From Gilvibacter sediminis (lineage in GTDB: Bacteria; Bacteroidota; Bacteroidia; Flavobacteriales; Flavobacteriaceae), in NCBI RefSeq assembly GCF_028561565.1, contig NZ_JAQQTE010000004.1:451017-515016 (forward strand): a stretch of 64,000 nucleotides of DNA, read 5' to 3'. Below are positions 42,925 to 50,555 of this stretch, piece by piece. Made by a program: the position numbers and the translations under genes. The notes beneath the pieces are model-generated. The model saw only the letters and a list, made by a program, of their open reading frames with translations. It did no database searches and was not told the origin of the DNA. The first letter of the stretch is position 1, and each line of letters starts with the position of its first letter.

Positions 42925-44028
42925 GTGGAATTTATCGCGCGTTATTTAGCTCCAGATCACATTTTATCAGCACTGAAAAGCTTTGCGCAAGACGCTAATT
43001 TTTCCTTATCTGTTCTCGGCAAATCTGTTAAAGGAAGATCCATTTACAGATTGAATTTCGGTTCGGGTCCCAAAAAGATTTTGTTGTGGTCGCAAATGCA
43101 CGGAAATGAAACCACCACCACGAAAGCTTTACTGCATTATTTACAGACCTTGGTCAATAGTGAGCTTGGAAATGAACTTGCCAAGCATCTGGAGCTCTGT
43201 GTTATTCCCATGCTGAATCCTGACGGAGCTGCTGCCTATACGCGACTTAACGCCAATGAGGTTGATCTAAACAGAGATGCTCAAGACTTATCGCAGCCAG
43301 AAAGTCTGGTATTTAGAGAAGTATTCAACAGCTTTAAGCCGGACCTGTGCTTGAATTTACATGGACAACGCAGTATTTATGGGCTCACAGGGAGTGAAAA
43401 CCCTGCAGTATTGTCTTTTTTAGCACCAGCGGCAGATGATCAGCGCTCCATTACCCCAGCTCGTTTAGAGGCCATGCGCCTTATTAACTGTATGACCGCG
43501 GTGCTTCATGAAGACTTAGGGCAGCAGATCGGGAGGTATGACGATACTTTCAACGGCAATTGTCTCGGAGATTATTGTACGCAACAAGGCGTACCCACCA
43601 TTCTCTTTGAAGCTGGCCACTACCAACAAGACTATACGCGCAACAACACAGCAGCCCTAATTCAGAAGGCCTATACGGTACTTTTTGACGAATTGTGTAG
43701 TCCGCAGCCAGTCATTGACAGCGATGCAACAGTTGCCGCTTATTTGGAACTGCCTGAAAATGAGATTAATTATTGTGATCTGATTTTAAAAGATGTGCTG
43801 CCGAGTGATGTTCACGACGCTAAAGACCTTTATATTCAATATAAGGAATCGCTCTTTGAGGGTGTAATTCGCTTTAAGGCTGAGTTAATAGGTGCAGATA
43901 CACCAAATCCAGAATTTGCGCATCGCTATGAAAATGATCCTGAGTTAAATAGCGAACTCAAACGTTTGAATCAAGAAGATTGGTCTTCATTTATTGCTGA
44001 TTATGTACTAAAAAAGTACAGTCATTAG
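42925..44028 (+). CDS. M14-family zinc carboxypeptidase
   Basis: 367 aa from a GTG start. The zinc ligands and catalytic residue of M14 peptidases are H59-x2-E62 in SQMHGNET, H146 in LNLHGQRS and Glu229 in ILFEAGHYQQD. There is no signal peptide, so a cytoplasmic role in peptide or amino-acid amide processing is likely. The GTG is inferred because a -7 box overlaps the alternative TTG start at 42892. It is divergent from the Xre gene, with two palindromes in its promoter, and is followed by an Lrp-type regulator with its own -7 box. Confidence 0.85.
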   Translation: MEFIARYLAPDHILSALKSFAQDANFSLSVLGKSVKGRSIYRLNFGSGPKKILLWSQMHGNETTTTKALLHYLQTLVNSELGNELAKHLELCVIPMLNPDGAAAYTRLNANEVDLNRDAQDLSQPESLVFREVFNSFKPDLCLNLHGQRSIYGLTGSENPAVLSFLAPAADDQRSITPARLEAMRLINCMTAVLHEDLGQQIGRYDDTFNGNCLGDYCTQQGVPTILFEAGHYQQDYTRNNTAALIQKAYTVLFDELCSPQPVIDSDATVAAYLELPENEINYCDLILKDVLPSDVHDAKDLYIQYKESLFEGVIRFKAELIGADTPNPEFAHRYENDPELNSELKRLNQEDWSSFIADYVLKKYSH

Positions 44029-44069
44029 AAAATCTGCAACAAAATCTGTGATTTTGCCGTTTTTTCTCA

Positions 44070-44077
44070 TAATTTTG
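44070..44077 (+). promoter_or_regulatory. -7 box of the Lrp-type gene
   Basis: TAATTTTG fits the consensus; it ends 34 bases before the ATG at 44112. A TTTG at 44053-44056 is only 13 bases upstream, too close to be a normal -33 element. Confidence 0.45.
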
Positions 44078-44111
44078 CAATAACAAAAATGTACGAATAG
44101 AAGCAATTTTT

Positions 44112-44591
44112 ATGGCCAAGTTCAAATTAGACGACGTAGATCACCAGATTTTAGACATTCTCATTCAGAATACACGAGTACCTTTTACTGATATCGCGAA
44201 GAAATTGCTTATTTCTGCAGGTACGGTACATGTACGAGTTAAAAAGATGGAAGAGGCAGGGATCATTACTGGATCATCACTCACCTTAGATTACACCAAG
44301 CTTGGTTATTCCTTCATTGCTTATGTTGGCGTATTTCTTCACAACACTTCTCAAACACAATTCGTTTTAGAACGCATTCAGGAGATTCCCTACGTGACTG
44401 TAGCTCATATTACCACAGGGAAATTCAATATTTTCTGTAAAATCCGTGCTCGCGATACCTTGCACGCGAAAGAGGTGATCTTCCAATTGGATGATATTGA
44501 TGGCGTGATGCGCACAGAAACCATGATCTCTTTAGAAGAAAGCATTAACGACAAAAAGCGCTTGATGCACACTATTTTTAACGAGCTTTAA
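44112..44591 (+). CDS. Lrp/AsnC-family regulator
   Basis: 159 aa. The N-terminal winged HTH (residues about 5-55; DDVDHQILDILIQNTRVPFTDIAKKLLISAGTVHVRVKKMEEAGIITG) is followed by an RAM/ACT-like ligand domain (about 70-150, YVGVFLHNTSQTQFVLERIQEIPYVTVAHITTGKFNIFCKI). Typically an octameric regulator sensing amino acids. The proline and alanine dehydrogenase genes lie within 5 kb, so amino-acid catabolism is a plausible regulon, by inference. Its TAA shares bases with the convergent gene (TTAA). Confidence 0.92.
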   Translation: MAKFKLDDVDHQILDILIQNTRVPFTDIAKKLLISAGTVHVRVKKMEEAGIITGSSLTLDYTKLGYSFIAYVGVFLHNTSQTQFVLERIQEIPYVTVAHITTGKFNIFCKIRARDTLHAKEVIFQLDDIDGVMRTETMISLEESINDKKRLMHTIFNEL

Positions 44592-44869
44592 GAAGGTTCA
44601 GATTCAGACGACGGGATAGCTACATCGCCGTCATAATCTTCCTCACCATCATCTTCTTCAAACTGCGCCATAGCACTGGCTAAGCGAGAACTGACCTTGA
44701 CCAAATAAACAGTGTCATCCGTCTTGACCTCCACAGCTTCTATGGTATCGTTATGTTGGTTTTTAAAGCTGATGATATGATCATCATCATATCCGTCCGG
44801 ATAACGTGCTACAAGCAAAGAAAGGATCTCTGGCGTTAGTTTTTTGATATCTACTATAACGCGTTTCAT
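44588..44869 (-). CDS. Small acidic hypothetical protein
   Basis: 93 aa, cytoplasmic, unknown function. Residues 1-70 look like a compact alpha/beta unit (VIVDIKKLTPEILSLLVARYPDGYDDDHIISFKNQHNDTIEAVEV), and the last 25 residues are a very acidic tail (FEEDDGEEDYDGD). I recall similar proteins in Flavobacteriaceae, next to lrp or aroB. It lies 70 bases after aroB on the same strand and is likely co-transcribed. Confidence 0.7.
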   Translation of the reverse strand: MKRVIVDIKKLTPEILSLLVARYPDGYDDDHIISFKNQHNDTIEAVEVKTDDTVYLVKVSSRLASAMAQFEEDDGEEDYDGDVAIPSSESEPS

Positions 44870-44939
44870 TATGTTTTAGCTAATAATGCACTACTAAAAT
44901 TAGCTAAAAAATCAATTGGTTTGACCTAGAATGCAAACT

Positions 44940-46019
44940 TTACACTTCGTTTACATAAAATTCAAAGGCTTCCTTAATGAGTTCAGGATCAATAGTTTGG
45001 TCTATTTTATGAACGCCAATATCTTCCAATAAGACGAAATTCACACGCCCGCCCACATTCTTCTTGTCGTGGAGCATATAGGTGTTGATTTCTTCCAAGG
45101 CATTCTCAGGGAAACTCACTTTGCGATAATAGGAACGCACTAAATTCATCAAATCGTAGAGACTGCTTTCCGGAAAACCAAAGCGTTTGACAGACAAATA
45201 GGTTTCCATCACCATTCCTACTGCGATGGCTTCGCCGTGAAGCAGATCATCCATTACATCAGATTCTAAGGAATAGGTCTCAATGGCATGCCCTAGAGTG
45301 TGTCCAAAATTGAGAATCTTGCGTAAACCCTTTTCTGTAGGGTCTTCCAGGACCACATCGCTTTTTATCACCACAGAGTCTCTTATCAAAACATCCAATC
45401 CTTCCATAGTACCAGGATCAAAATTCCTCACTGCGCTCCAGTAGTCTTTGTTAGAGATCAAACCGTGTTTAATGATCTCTGCAAAACCGGATCGCATTTG
45501 ATTTTCAGGTAAGGTGGCCAAATAGTCAATATCAACCCCAACCATGGCGCCATTATTGATCACACCGATTTGATTCTTAAGCATGCCGTGATCTACGCCA
45601 GTTTTACCTCCAACAGAAGCATCAACCATTGCCAATAGGGAAGTAGGTAGATTGATATACGTAATGCCGCGTTTGTAAATAGAAGCCACAAAGCCGCCTA
45701 AATCAGTAACCACACCACCGCCTAAATTGATCATTAACGCTTTTCTATCCGTCAATAGGTTTGAAAGCTCATCAATGATAGAAACAGTTACCTCCATGGT
45801 TTTAAAGGCTTCCCCCGCCGGCATCACCAGAATGTTCGGTTCCATAGGAAAATTGATCTGGTCTAGTAGCAACGGAAGGCAATCCGCATAGGTGTTATCA
45901 TCCGTAAGGATCACTACAGAGCTGGGCGAATATTGCTCAATATATCTAGTTATTTCGCTGTAAATCTGCTCGTTAAAATATACGGGTGCTGCTCCTGAGG
46001 TAATGGCTTGCATCTTCAA
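44940..46019 (-). CDS. aroB: 3-dehydroquinate synthase
   Basis: 359-aa enzyme converting DAHP to 3-dehydroquinate in the shikimate pathway, dependent on NAD and a divalent metal. Visible motifs are NLGGGVVTDLGGFVASIYKRG (about 99-119), DASVGGKTGVDHG (about 132-144) with the catalytic Lys, and HTLGHAIE plus HGEAIAVGM (about 240-265) with metal ligands. Length is normal. It stands apart from other aro genes and is divergent from proline dehydrogenase. Confidence 0.96.
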   Translation of the reverse strand: MKMQAITSGAAPVYFNEQIYSEITRYIEQYSPSSVVILTDDNTYADCLPLLLDQINFPMEPNILVMPAGEAFKTMEVTVSIIDELSNLLTDRKALMINLGGGVVTDLGGFVASIYKRGITYINLPTSLLAMVDASVGGKTGVDHGMLKNQIGVINNGAMVGVDIDYLATLPENQMRSGFAEIIKHGLISNKDYWSAVRNFDPGTMEGLDVLIRDSVVIKSDVVLEDPTEKGLRKILNFGHTLGHAIETYSLESDVMDDLLHGEAIAVGMVMETYLSVKRFGFPESSLYDLMNLVRSYYRKVSFPENALEEINTYMLHDKKNVGGRVNFVLLEDIGVHKIDQTIDPELIKEAFEFYVNEV

Positions 46020-46072
46020 TTTTCTTTAGGACCAAATTAGCGGTTTTCGCGCAAATAGCTGCGAATTCTAAT

Positions 46073-46080
46073 TATATTTG
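46073..46080 (+). promoter_or_regulatory. -7 box that decides the proline dehydrogenase start
   Basis: TATATTTG ends one base before the first in-frame ATG (46082). Transcription would begin about five to seven bases after the box, so this ATG would be lost and the ATG at 46100 becomes the first usable start. Confidence 0.55.
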
Positions 46081-46099
46081 TATGTCAAAATTTTTGCTC

Positions 46100-47272
46100 A
46101 TGCCGTCCGAAAAACTCTTCGAAAACACAGAAGTGGCCTTTGCACTTAAGACCGATTCTGAACTTGAACGCGCCCATTTTCTATTTAAAATGATAGCCAG
46201 TGAACCCCTTGTTAAAATAGGGACGGCGGCAACCAAGCTCGCCTTGAACATGAATCTACCGGTAGAAGGTTTGATTCGTTCTACTGTTTTTGATCATTTC
46301 TGCGGAGGCGTGAATGAAGAAGACTGTCTACCCGTAGTAGACAAGCTCTATGAAAAAGGAGTTCACGCGGTTTTGGACTATTCGGTAGAAGGCAAAGAAA
46401 CGCAAGAGCAATTCAACAGCACATTAGCCAAGGTAAATGAACTTACTGCCTTTGCCGATGAAAAAGACGCTATGCCCTTTTCTGTTTTTAAACCGACTGG
46501 TTTGGGAAGATTCAAGATCTGGGAAAAGAAATCAGCTGGCGAGACATTGACTGAATCTGAGCAGGCTGAATGGGATGCTATAGTAGCTCGTTACGAATCT
46601 GCTTGTGAAAAGGCTCAAGCTCATGACGTTGCTTTACTAATAGACGGGGAGGAGTCTTGGATGCAAGATGCTGCGGATGAGTTGGTGACGGATATGATGC
46701 GCAAACACAATAAGGACAAAGCTTTAATCTTCAACACCTTACAGTGTTACCGCTGGGACCGATTGGATTATCTTAAAGAACAGCATTTAGAAGCTCGTGC
46801 CAAAGGGTTTAAGCTGGGTTATAAGATAGTTCGTGGAGCCTATATGGAGAAAGAAAACGAACGCGCTGATGAAAATGGGTACCCAACACCCATATGTAAA
46901 GATAAAGCCCATACCGATCAGACCTTCAACGACACCTTGCGTTATATTTTAGAAAATTTAGAGGACATCTCCGTATTCATAGGTTCTCACAATGAAGAGA
47001 GTTGTTACTTAGCTATGGAACTGATGGAGGAGTTGGGTATTGCCAAAAATGATCCAAGAGTGTGGTTTGGACAACTTTTCGGGATGAGTGATCACATTTC
47101 TTATAATCTTGCAGAAGCTGGTTATAACGTAGCCAAATACATTCCTTTTGGACCCGTTAAGGACGTAATGCCGTATTTGATCCGCAGGGCAGAGGAGAAC
47201 ACCTCTGTAGCAGGACAAACCTCTAGAGAATTGTCATTGTTGAAAAACGAAAAGAAGCGCAGAAAGCTTTAA
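46100..47272 (+). CDS. Proline dehydrogenase
   Basis: 390-aa FAD-dependent enzyme oxidising proline to pyrroline-5-carboxylate, single-domain (not PutA). The barrel motifs are visible: FKPTGLGRFKIWEK, DGEESWMQDAADEL (about 190-203), YRWDRLDYL, KIVRGAYMEKENERADENGYP (with the conserved Arg and substrate residues, about 257-277), GSHNEES and VAKYIPFGPVKDVMPYLIRRAEENTS near the end. The start at 46100 (MPSEKLFENTEVAFAL) is chosen over 46082 because of the -7 box and because it matches the usual N-terminus of flavobacterial homologues. Stop shared with the convergent gene (TTAA). Confidence 0.93.
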   Translation: MPSEKLFENTEVAFALKTDSELERAHFLFKMIASEPLVKIGTAATKLALNMNLPVEGLIRSTVFDHFCGGVNEEDCLPVVDKLYEKGVHAVLDYSVEGKETQEQFNSTLAKVNELTAFADEKDAMPFSVFKPTGLGRFKIWEKKSAGETLTESEQAEWDAIVARYESACEKAQAHDVALLIDGEESWMQDAADELVTDMMRKHNKDKALIFNTLQCYRWDRLDYLKEQHLEARAKGFKLGYKIVRGAYMEKENERADENGYPTPICKDKAHTDQTFNDTLRYILENLEDISVFIGSHNEESCYLAMELMEELGIAKNDPRVWFGQLFGMSDHISYNLAEAGYNVAKYIPFGPVKDVMPYLIRRAEENTSVAGQTSRELSLLKNEKKRRKL

Positions 47273-47655
47273 TCTTCCACGTATTTACTGAAGTCCGTAA
47301 TAAAGGCTGTGGAGTCGCAGTTTTTAACCTGCATAAGGTAACGCTCGTTATCTTTAGCTTTTCCACGTATCACGTATTTTTTACAGCTATCATTGATCTT
47401 GACATTGCTGTCTCTGAACAAAACCTTACCGATTTGCAAAAAACGTCTTACTTCTGAGGTGTCTAATCCATTAGCGGTCATGCCTGCTAAAGCCTGTTCA
47501 CTTACTTCAGGACTCTTGATTCGGATGTTTTTGAGTACACGCGCATTTGGTCCGTACGCACAAGAAGCATTCTTACCGCCAAGGAAAAACATCAGAATTA
47601 CTACACCAACGCTGAATCCGCCAAAGAAATAGGCAAAGCGTTTAATTCGGGTCAT
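47269..47655 (-). CDS. DUF4258-like membrane-anchored protein
   Basis: 128 aa from the ATG at 47655 (MTRIKRFAYFFGGFSVGVVILMFFLGG), chosen because the helix directly follows it; a longer start at 47703 would overlap the alanine dehydrogenase end. One N-terminal membrane helix (about 8-27), then a soluble domain with CAYGPNARVLKNIRIKSPEVS and a second half ending VKNCDSTAFITDFSKYV. I tentatively relate it to DUF4258. It begins two bases after the alanine dehydrogenase stop, so both are one transcript. Confidence 0.7.
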   Translation of the reverse strand: MTRIKRFAYFFGGFSVGVVILMFFLGGKNASCAYGPNARVLKNIRIKSPEVSEQALAGMTANGLDTSEVRRFLQIGKVLFRDSNVKINDSCKKYVIRGKAKDNERYLMQVKNCDSTAFITDFSKYVED

Positions 47656-47657
47656 AT

Positions 47658-48857
47658 TTAGAAGATCAAAAGGTTGATATCGCTGTATTTCATGTCGAAC
47701 CAATCAGCCACCGACTTATTGGTTAAAATACCGCGGTAAAAATACAACCCATTTTTCAATCCGGAATCAAATCGGATGGCATTTTCAAGACCTCCGCATT
47801 CGCCCATTTGAAGTAGGTAAGGAGTGAATATATTACTGATACTGATCGAAGAAGTTTTTGGGTAACGTGCCGGAATATTAGGAACACCGTAATGAATCAC
47901 GCCCTCTTGAACCACGGTTGGTTTGTCGTGATTGGTCACTTCAGTCGTCTCAAAGCAACCACCCATATCTATACTTACATCTATAATGACCGCTCCTGGC
48001 TTCATGGCTGAAACCATATCGCGACTAACAACCACCGGAGATCTGTTCTTTCCGCGTACTGCTCCAATGGCCACGTCGCAGCGTTTCAAAGCTTTAAGTA
48101 AGTACTTAGGTTGAATGGTGGAGGTGTAGAGCGTTCTGCCCAAATTGGTCTGTAGAATTCTTAAACGGGTCAAGGAATTATCAAAAACCTTGACGTTAGC
48201 TCCTAAACCAATAGCTGAACGCGCTGCAAACTCTCCAACGGTTCCAGCTCCTATTACCACGACTTCTACAGGAGGCACACCGCTTATGTTACCGAACATC
48301 ATTCCGTTGCCCTGTTTGTCATTAGCCATGATCTCTGAGGCAATTAAAACCGATGCTGTTCCTGCAATCTCACTCAAAGCGCGCACGGCAGGATAGGCAC
48401 CATCTTGATCTTTGATGAATTCAAAGGCGAGCGCTGTAATTTTTTTCTTGGCTAAAGCCTTAAAATAACTTGCTTGTTGTGTTTTGAGTTGTAAAGCCGA
48501 AATGATGATGGTGTTAGGATTGACCATCTCCAATTCATCAAGAGTAGGGGGCTCCACTTTAAGCACTATTGGACAACCAAAGACCTTTTTAGTGTCATTG
48601 GTGATACTTGCACCAGCTTCTGAATAATCTTTATCTGAAAAGCTAGCCTGCTCACCAGCCTGAGATTCAATTAATACCTTGTGGCCATTAGACACAAGGG
48701 CTCCAACGGCGTCTGGTGTTAAACAGATCCTGCGCTCTTGGAAATATACTTCTTTGGGTATTCCTATGAAGAGTTCGCCGTGTTCTTGGGCTATTTCAAG
48801 TTTTTCTTCCTGAGGGAGTAATTCAGCTTTGGTAAAAGGAGATAGCTGCTCAGCCAT
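47658..48857 (-). CDS. ald: Alanine dehydrogenase / pyridine nucleotide transhydrogenase-type
   Basis: 399 aa. The N-terminal substrate domain has GIPKEVYFQERRICLTPDAVGALV (about 33-56), and the Rossmann domain VVVIGAGTVGEFAARSAIGLGANVKVFDN (about 196-224). AVRGKNRSPVVVSRDMVSAMKPGAVIIDVSIDMGGC (about 264-300) contains the catalytic Asp. This is the alanine dehydrogenase pattern, oxidising L-alanine to pyruvate and ammonia with NAD; the nearby Lrp-type gene fits. In Flavobacteriaceae I recall it next to tsaE and porX; here extra genes intervene. Confidence 0.92.
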   Translation of the reverse strand: MAEQLSPFTKAELLPQEEKLEIAQEHGELFIGIPKEVYFQERRICLTPDAVGALVSNGHKVLIESQAGEQASFSDKDYSEAGASITNDTKKVFGCPIVLKVEPPTLDELEMVNPNTIIISALQLKTQQASYFKALAKKKITALAFEFIKDQDGAYPAVRALSEIAGTASVLIASEIMANDKQGNGMMFGNISGVPPVEVVVIGAGTVGEFAARSAIGLGANVKVFDNSLTRLRILQTNLGRTLYTSTIQPKYLLKALKRCDVAIGAVRGKNRSPVVVSRDMVSAMKPGAVIIDVSIDMGGCFETTEVTNHDKPTVVQEGVIHYGVPNIPARYPKTSSISISNIFTPYLLQMGECGGLENAIRFDSGLKNGLYFYRGILTNKSVADWFDMKYSDINLLIF

Positions 48858-48920
48858 GGTTGGATGTTTAGTCTAACCCAAGATACAATAAAAGTAAATG
48901 AAGTTCCAAATGGAAATGCC

Positions 48921-49463
48921 TTAGCGAAAGAGGTCTTTAAGTTGTGTCATCAATCCTTTTTCTTGAGCCAACTCTTCTTCGAATGATTGAAGGTCATTAC
49001 CACGGATAGAATTGAATAATTTAGCACGGACTAAATAAACAGCAGGTACAATTACTGCCATCAAAGGAATAATATAAACTAATTCCAATTCATCAATAGG
49101 CTTACCCGAACTTTCCCAGATTAGAGACCATAATTGAAATGAGTACATTGCTATAGGCACTAATATAATCCAGTGCCACCAATGCTTACAAGTAAAGAAC
49201 CATAACAATAGCAAATAGAGGGGGACAATCTTCCCTACTAAATACCATGCATAGTTAAACCAATTAGAAAATGTGGTTTCGAGAGTAAAAAAAGAAGTTT
49301 CCCAGACTTGGGTATCGTCTGGGAAATTCCTGTATGAATAAAAGATGAACGGAACAATAGCAATCAGTATTACTAATATTCCTCCAACATACAACGATTT
49401 TTTACCCGTTGGCTGGTGGTTTTTGGTGTCTGTCGACTTGTTGTTCGGTTTGTTCATCTTCAA
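48921..49463 (-). CDS. Four-helix membrane protein overlapping a small lipoprotein
   Basis: 180 aa, unknown function. Four membrane helices (about 24-44, 73-90, 91-113, 127-149) and a soluble C-terminus of about 30 residues (QSFEEELAQEKGLMTQLKDLFR). From the ATG at 49463 the first 62 bases overlap the lipoprotein gene 49402-49539 in another frame. An alternative TTG start (about 49394), just past the lipoprotein stop, would remove the overlap and the basic 22-residue tail. Base composition is more AT-rich than in ald or aroB. Confidence 0.65.
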   Translation of the reverse strand: MKMNKPNNKSTDTKNHQPTGKKSLYVGGILVILIAIVPFIFYSYRNFPDDTQVWETSFFTLETTFSNWFNYAWYLVGKIVPLYLLLLWFFTCKHWWHWIILVPIAMYSFQLWSLIWESSGKPIDELELVYIIPLMAVIVPAVYLVRAKLFNSIRGNDLQSFEEELAQEKGLMTQLKDLFR

Positions 49464-49539
49464 TACTTTCAGGTGTACAAGAAGTCAATAATCCAAACCC
49501 AAAGAGTGCAACGATCAATAGTAATTTTGTAGCTTTCAT
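49402..49539 (-). CDS. 45-aa lipoprotein
   Basis: MKATKLLLIVALFGFGLLTSC is a complete lipoprotein signal peptide with lipobox LTSC and Cys21. The mature part is only 25 residues, starting TPESIEDEQTEQQVD, acidic then Pro-rich (QKPPANG). A perfect -7 box (TAGGTTTG, 49567-49574 minus) stands 27 bases upstream of the ATG. The coding region overlaps the start of the following membrane-protein gene. The short size suggests an immunity-like, signal or accessory peptide; function unknown. Confidence 0.65.
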   Translation of the reverse strand: MKATKLLLIVALFGFGLLTSCTPESIEDEQTEQQVDRHQKPPANG

Positions 49540-49566
49540 GTTCTGTTTTTTGTGAGGTTAATAGTA

Positions 49567-49574
49567 CAAACCTA
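49567..49574 (-). promoter_or_regulatory. -7 box of the small lipoprotein gene
   Basis: TAGGTTTG on the minus strand fits TAnnTTTG; no -33 TTTG is found at the normal distance. It supports 49539 as a real start codon. Confidence 0.45.
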
Positions 49575-49719
49575 GTCCATTAAAACAGAAGTTTTGGAAC
49601 TATTATCACCTTAACTTAGCTAATTGTCTTTTTTCAGAACATGCTTTAATCAGCGCTTCAGGTTCTAATATCCCAAATATTTTACTACAACAATTTTCTT
49701 CCTACAAATATCTATTTGA

Positions 49720-50154
49720 TCAAGTAGGTCTGGCGATCGTTCGCTCAATTTTTAGATTTAGGGTTCTTGTATTATCTGCATTACGGCTTAACCGTAAAAT
49801 ATTATATGTTTGATCCAGCAGAAACTCCACCTTCTCGGGCCATTCAATGAAAACCCAATTCCCGGAATCTAAATACTCAGTAAATCCAAGCATTTCCGCA
49901 TCTTCCGAAGACTTTAACCGATAACAATCAAAATGAAAAATCGGCCCATTTTTGGACGAATATTCGTGAACTAACGCATAGGTAGGACTGCTAATTTGAT
50001 CCTGGACCCCCAACTTCTTCAATAATGCCTTCAACAGGGTAGTCTTTCCTACTCCAAGCTCACCGTACAACAGTACGATTCGGCCTTCAAGGTTCTTCTG
50101 CAATGCTTCTGCAATTGCGTCAACCTCCACTAATTTGTACGTAAAACCTGTCAT
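49720..50154 (-). CDS. tsaE: tRNA threonylcarbamoyladenosine biosynthesis ATPase TsaE
   Basis: 144-aa P-loop ATPase needed with TsaB and TsaD for t6A37 modification of ANN-decoding tRNAs. Walker A is GELGVGKTT (about residues 31-39), ISSPTYALVHEY (about 54-65) is switch I, and FHFDCYRL plus FIEWPEK (about 105) are the family motifs. Length is normal. It has a good promoter of its own 20 bases upstream and faces away from the TPR/AraC gene. Confidence 0.95.
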   Translation of the reverse strand: MTGFTYKLVEVDAIAEALQKNLEGRIVLLYGELGVGKTTLLKALLKKLGVQDQISSPTYALVHEYSSKNGPIFHFDCYRLKSSEDAEMLGFTEYLDSGNWVFIEWPEKVEFLLDQTYNILRLSRNADNTRTLNLKIERTIARPT

Positions 50155-50173
50155 TTACTATTTACGAACTTTA

Positions 50174-50204
50174 CAAATGTAATAAATTATCGATGATATC
50201 AAAA
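50174..50204 (-). promoter_or_regulatory. Promoter of tsaE
   Basis: On the minus strand TTTTG (50200-50204), an 18-base spacer and TACATTTG (50174-50181). The -7 box sits inside TTACAAATGTAA (50171-50182), the same palindrome found at the Xre locus. The leader to the ATG is about 15 bases. Confidence 0.7.
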
Positions 50205-50324
50205 TTTTATCGATTAAAAGCACCTTAGTGTAAGAAAAATAGAAATTGAAATTACGGCTATTTCATATACACTCTGTATATCAATGAGTTAGGTGCTTTC
50301 ATCGACATTACAAAATTAATGAAA

Positions 50325-50406
50325 AAAAGCGATGAAGAAATTGCCGCGTTCGTAGTTACTCCCCTATTAGTACTAAAATGCAAGACGGCAATCGTTCATC
50401 GCTTTT
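50325..50406. repeat. Long imperfect inverted repeat
   Basis: Left arm 50325-50346 (AAAAGCGATGAA, GAAA, TTGCCG) pairs with right arm 50386-50406 (CGGCAA, TCG, TTCATCGCTTTT): 18 paired positions and a small internal loop, around a 39-base spacer. Read on the minus strand it ends in seven T, like an unusually long-looped terminator. Confidence 0.7.
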
Positions 50407-50555
50407 CAAACCTATTTAGATATTTCCATTCAAAAAAATGAGTCCTGACTATATTCATAAATCCAGTAATTAATTGATTGTGTATTTCAGTATACATTTA
50501 TAAATATGTATCAGTTATGAAAGATCGATACCTTGAGAATAGATATATTTCAGTC

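Larger units (their letters stand above)
50155..50555. other. AT-rich divergent intergenic region
   Basis: A 401-base gap between tsaE and the TPR/AraC gene, much richer in A and T than the flanking core genes. It holds the tsaE promoter (50174-50204), a long inverted repeat (50325-50346 / 50386-50406), a candidate weak -7 box TACATTTA (50493-50500) for the regulator gene and short repeats of TATCGAT. No convincing coding sequence or RNA gene is seen. Confidence 0.7.

Noticed and set aside
50155-50555. Insertion sequence remnant in the AT-rich gap
   Set aside because: One inverted repeat is present, but no transposase fragment or target-site duplication could be seen.
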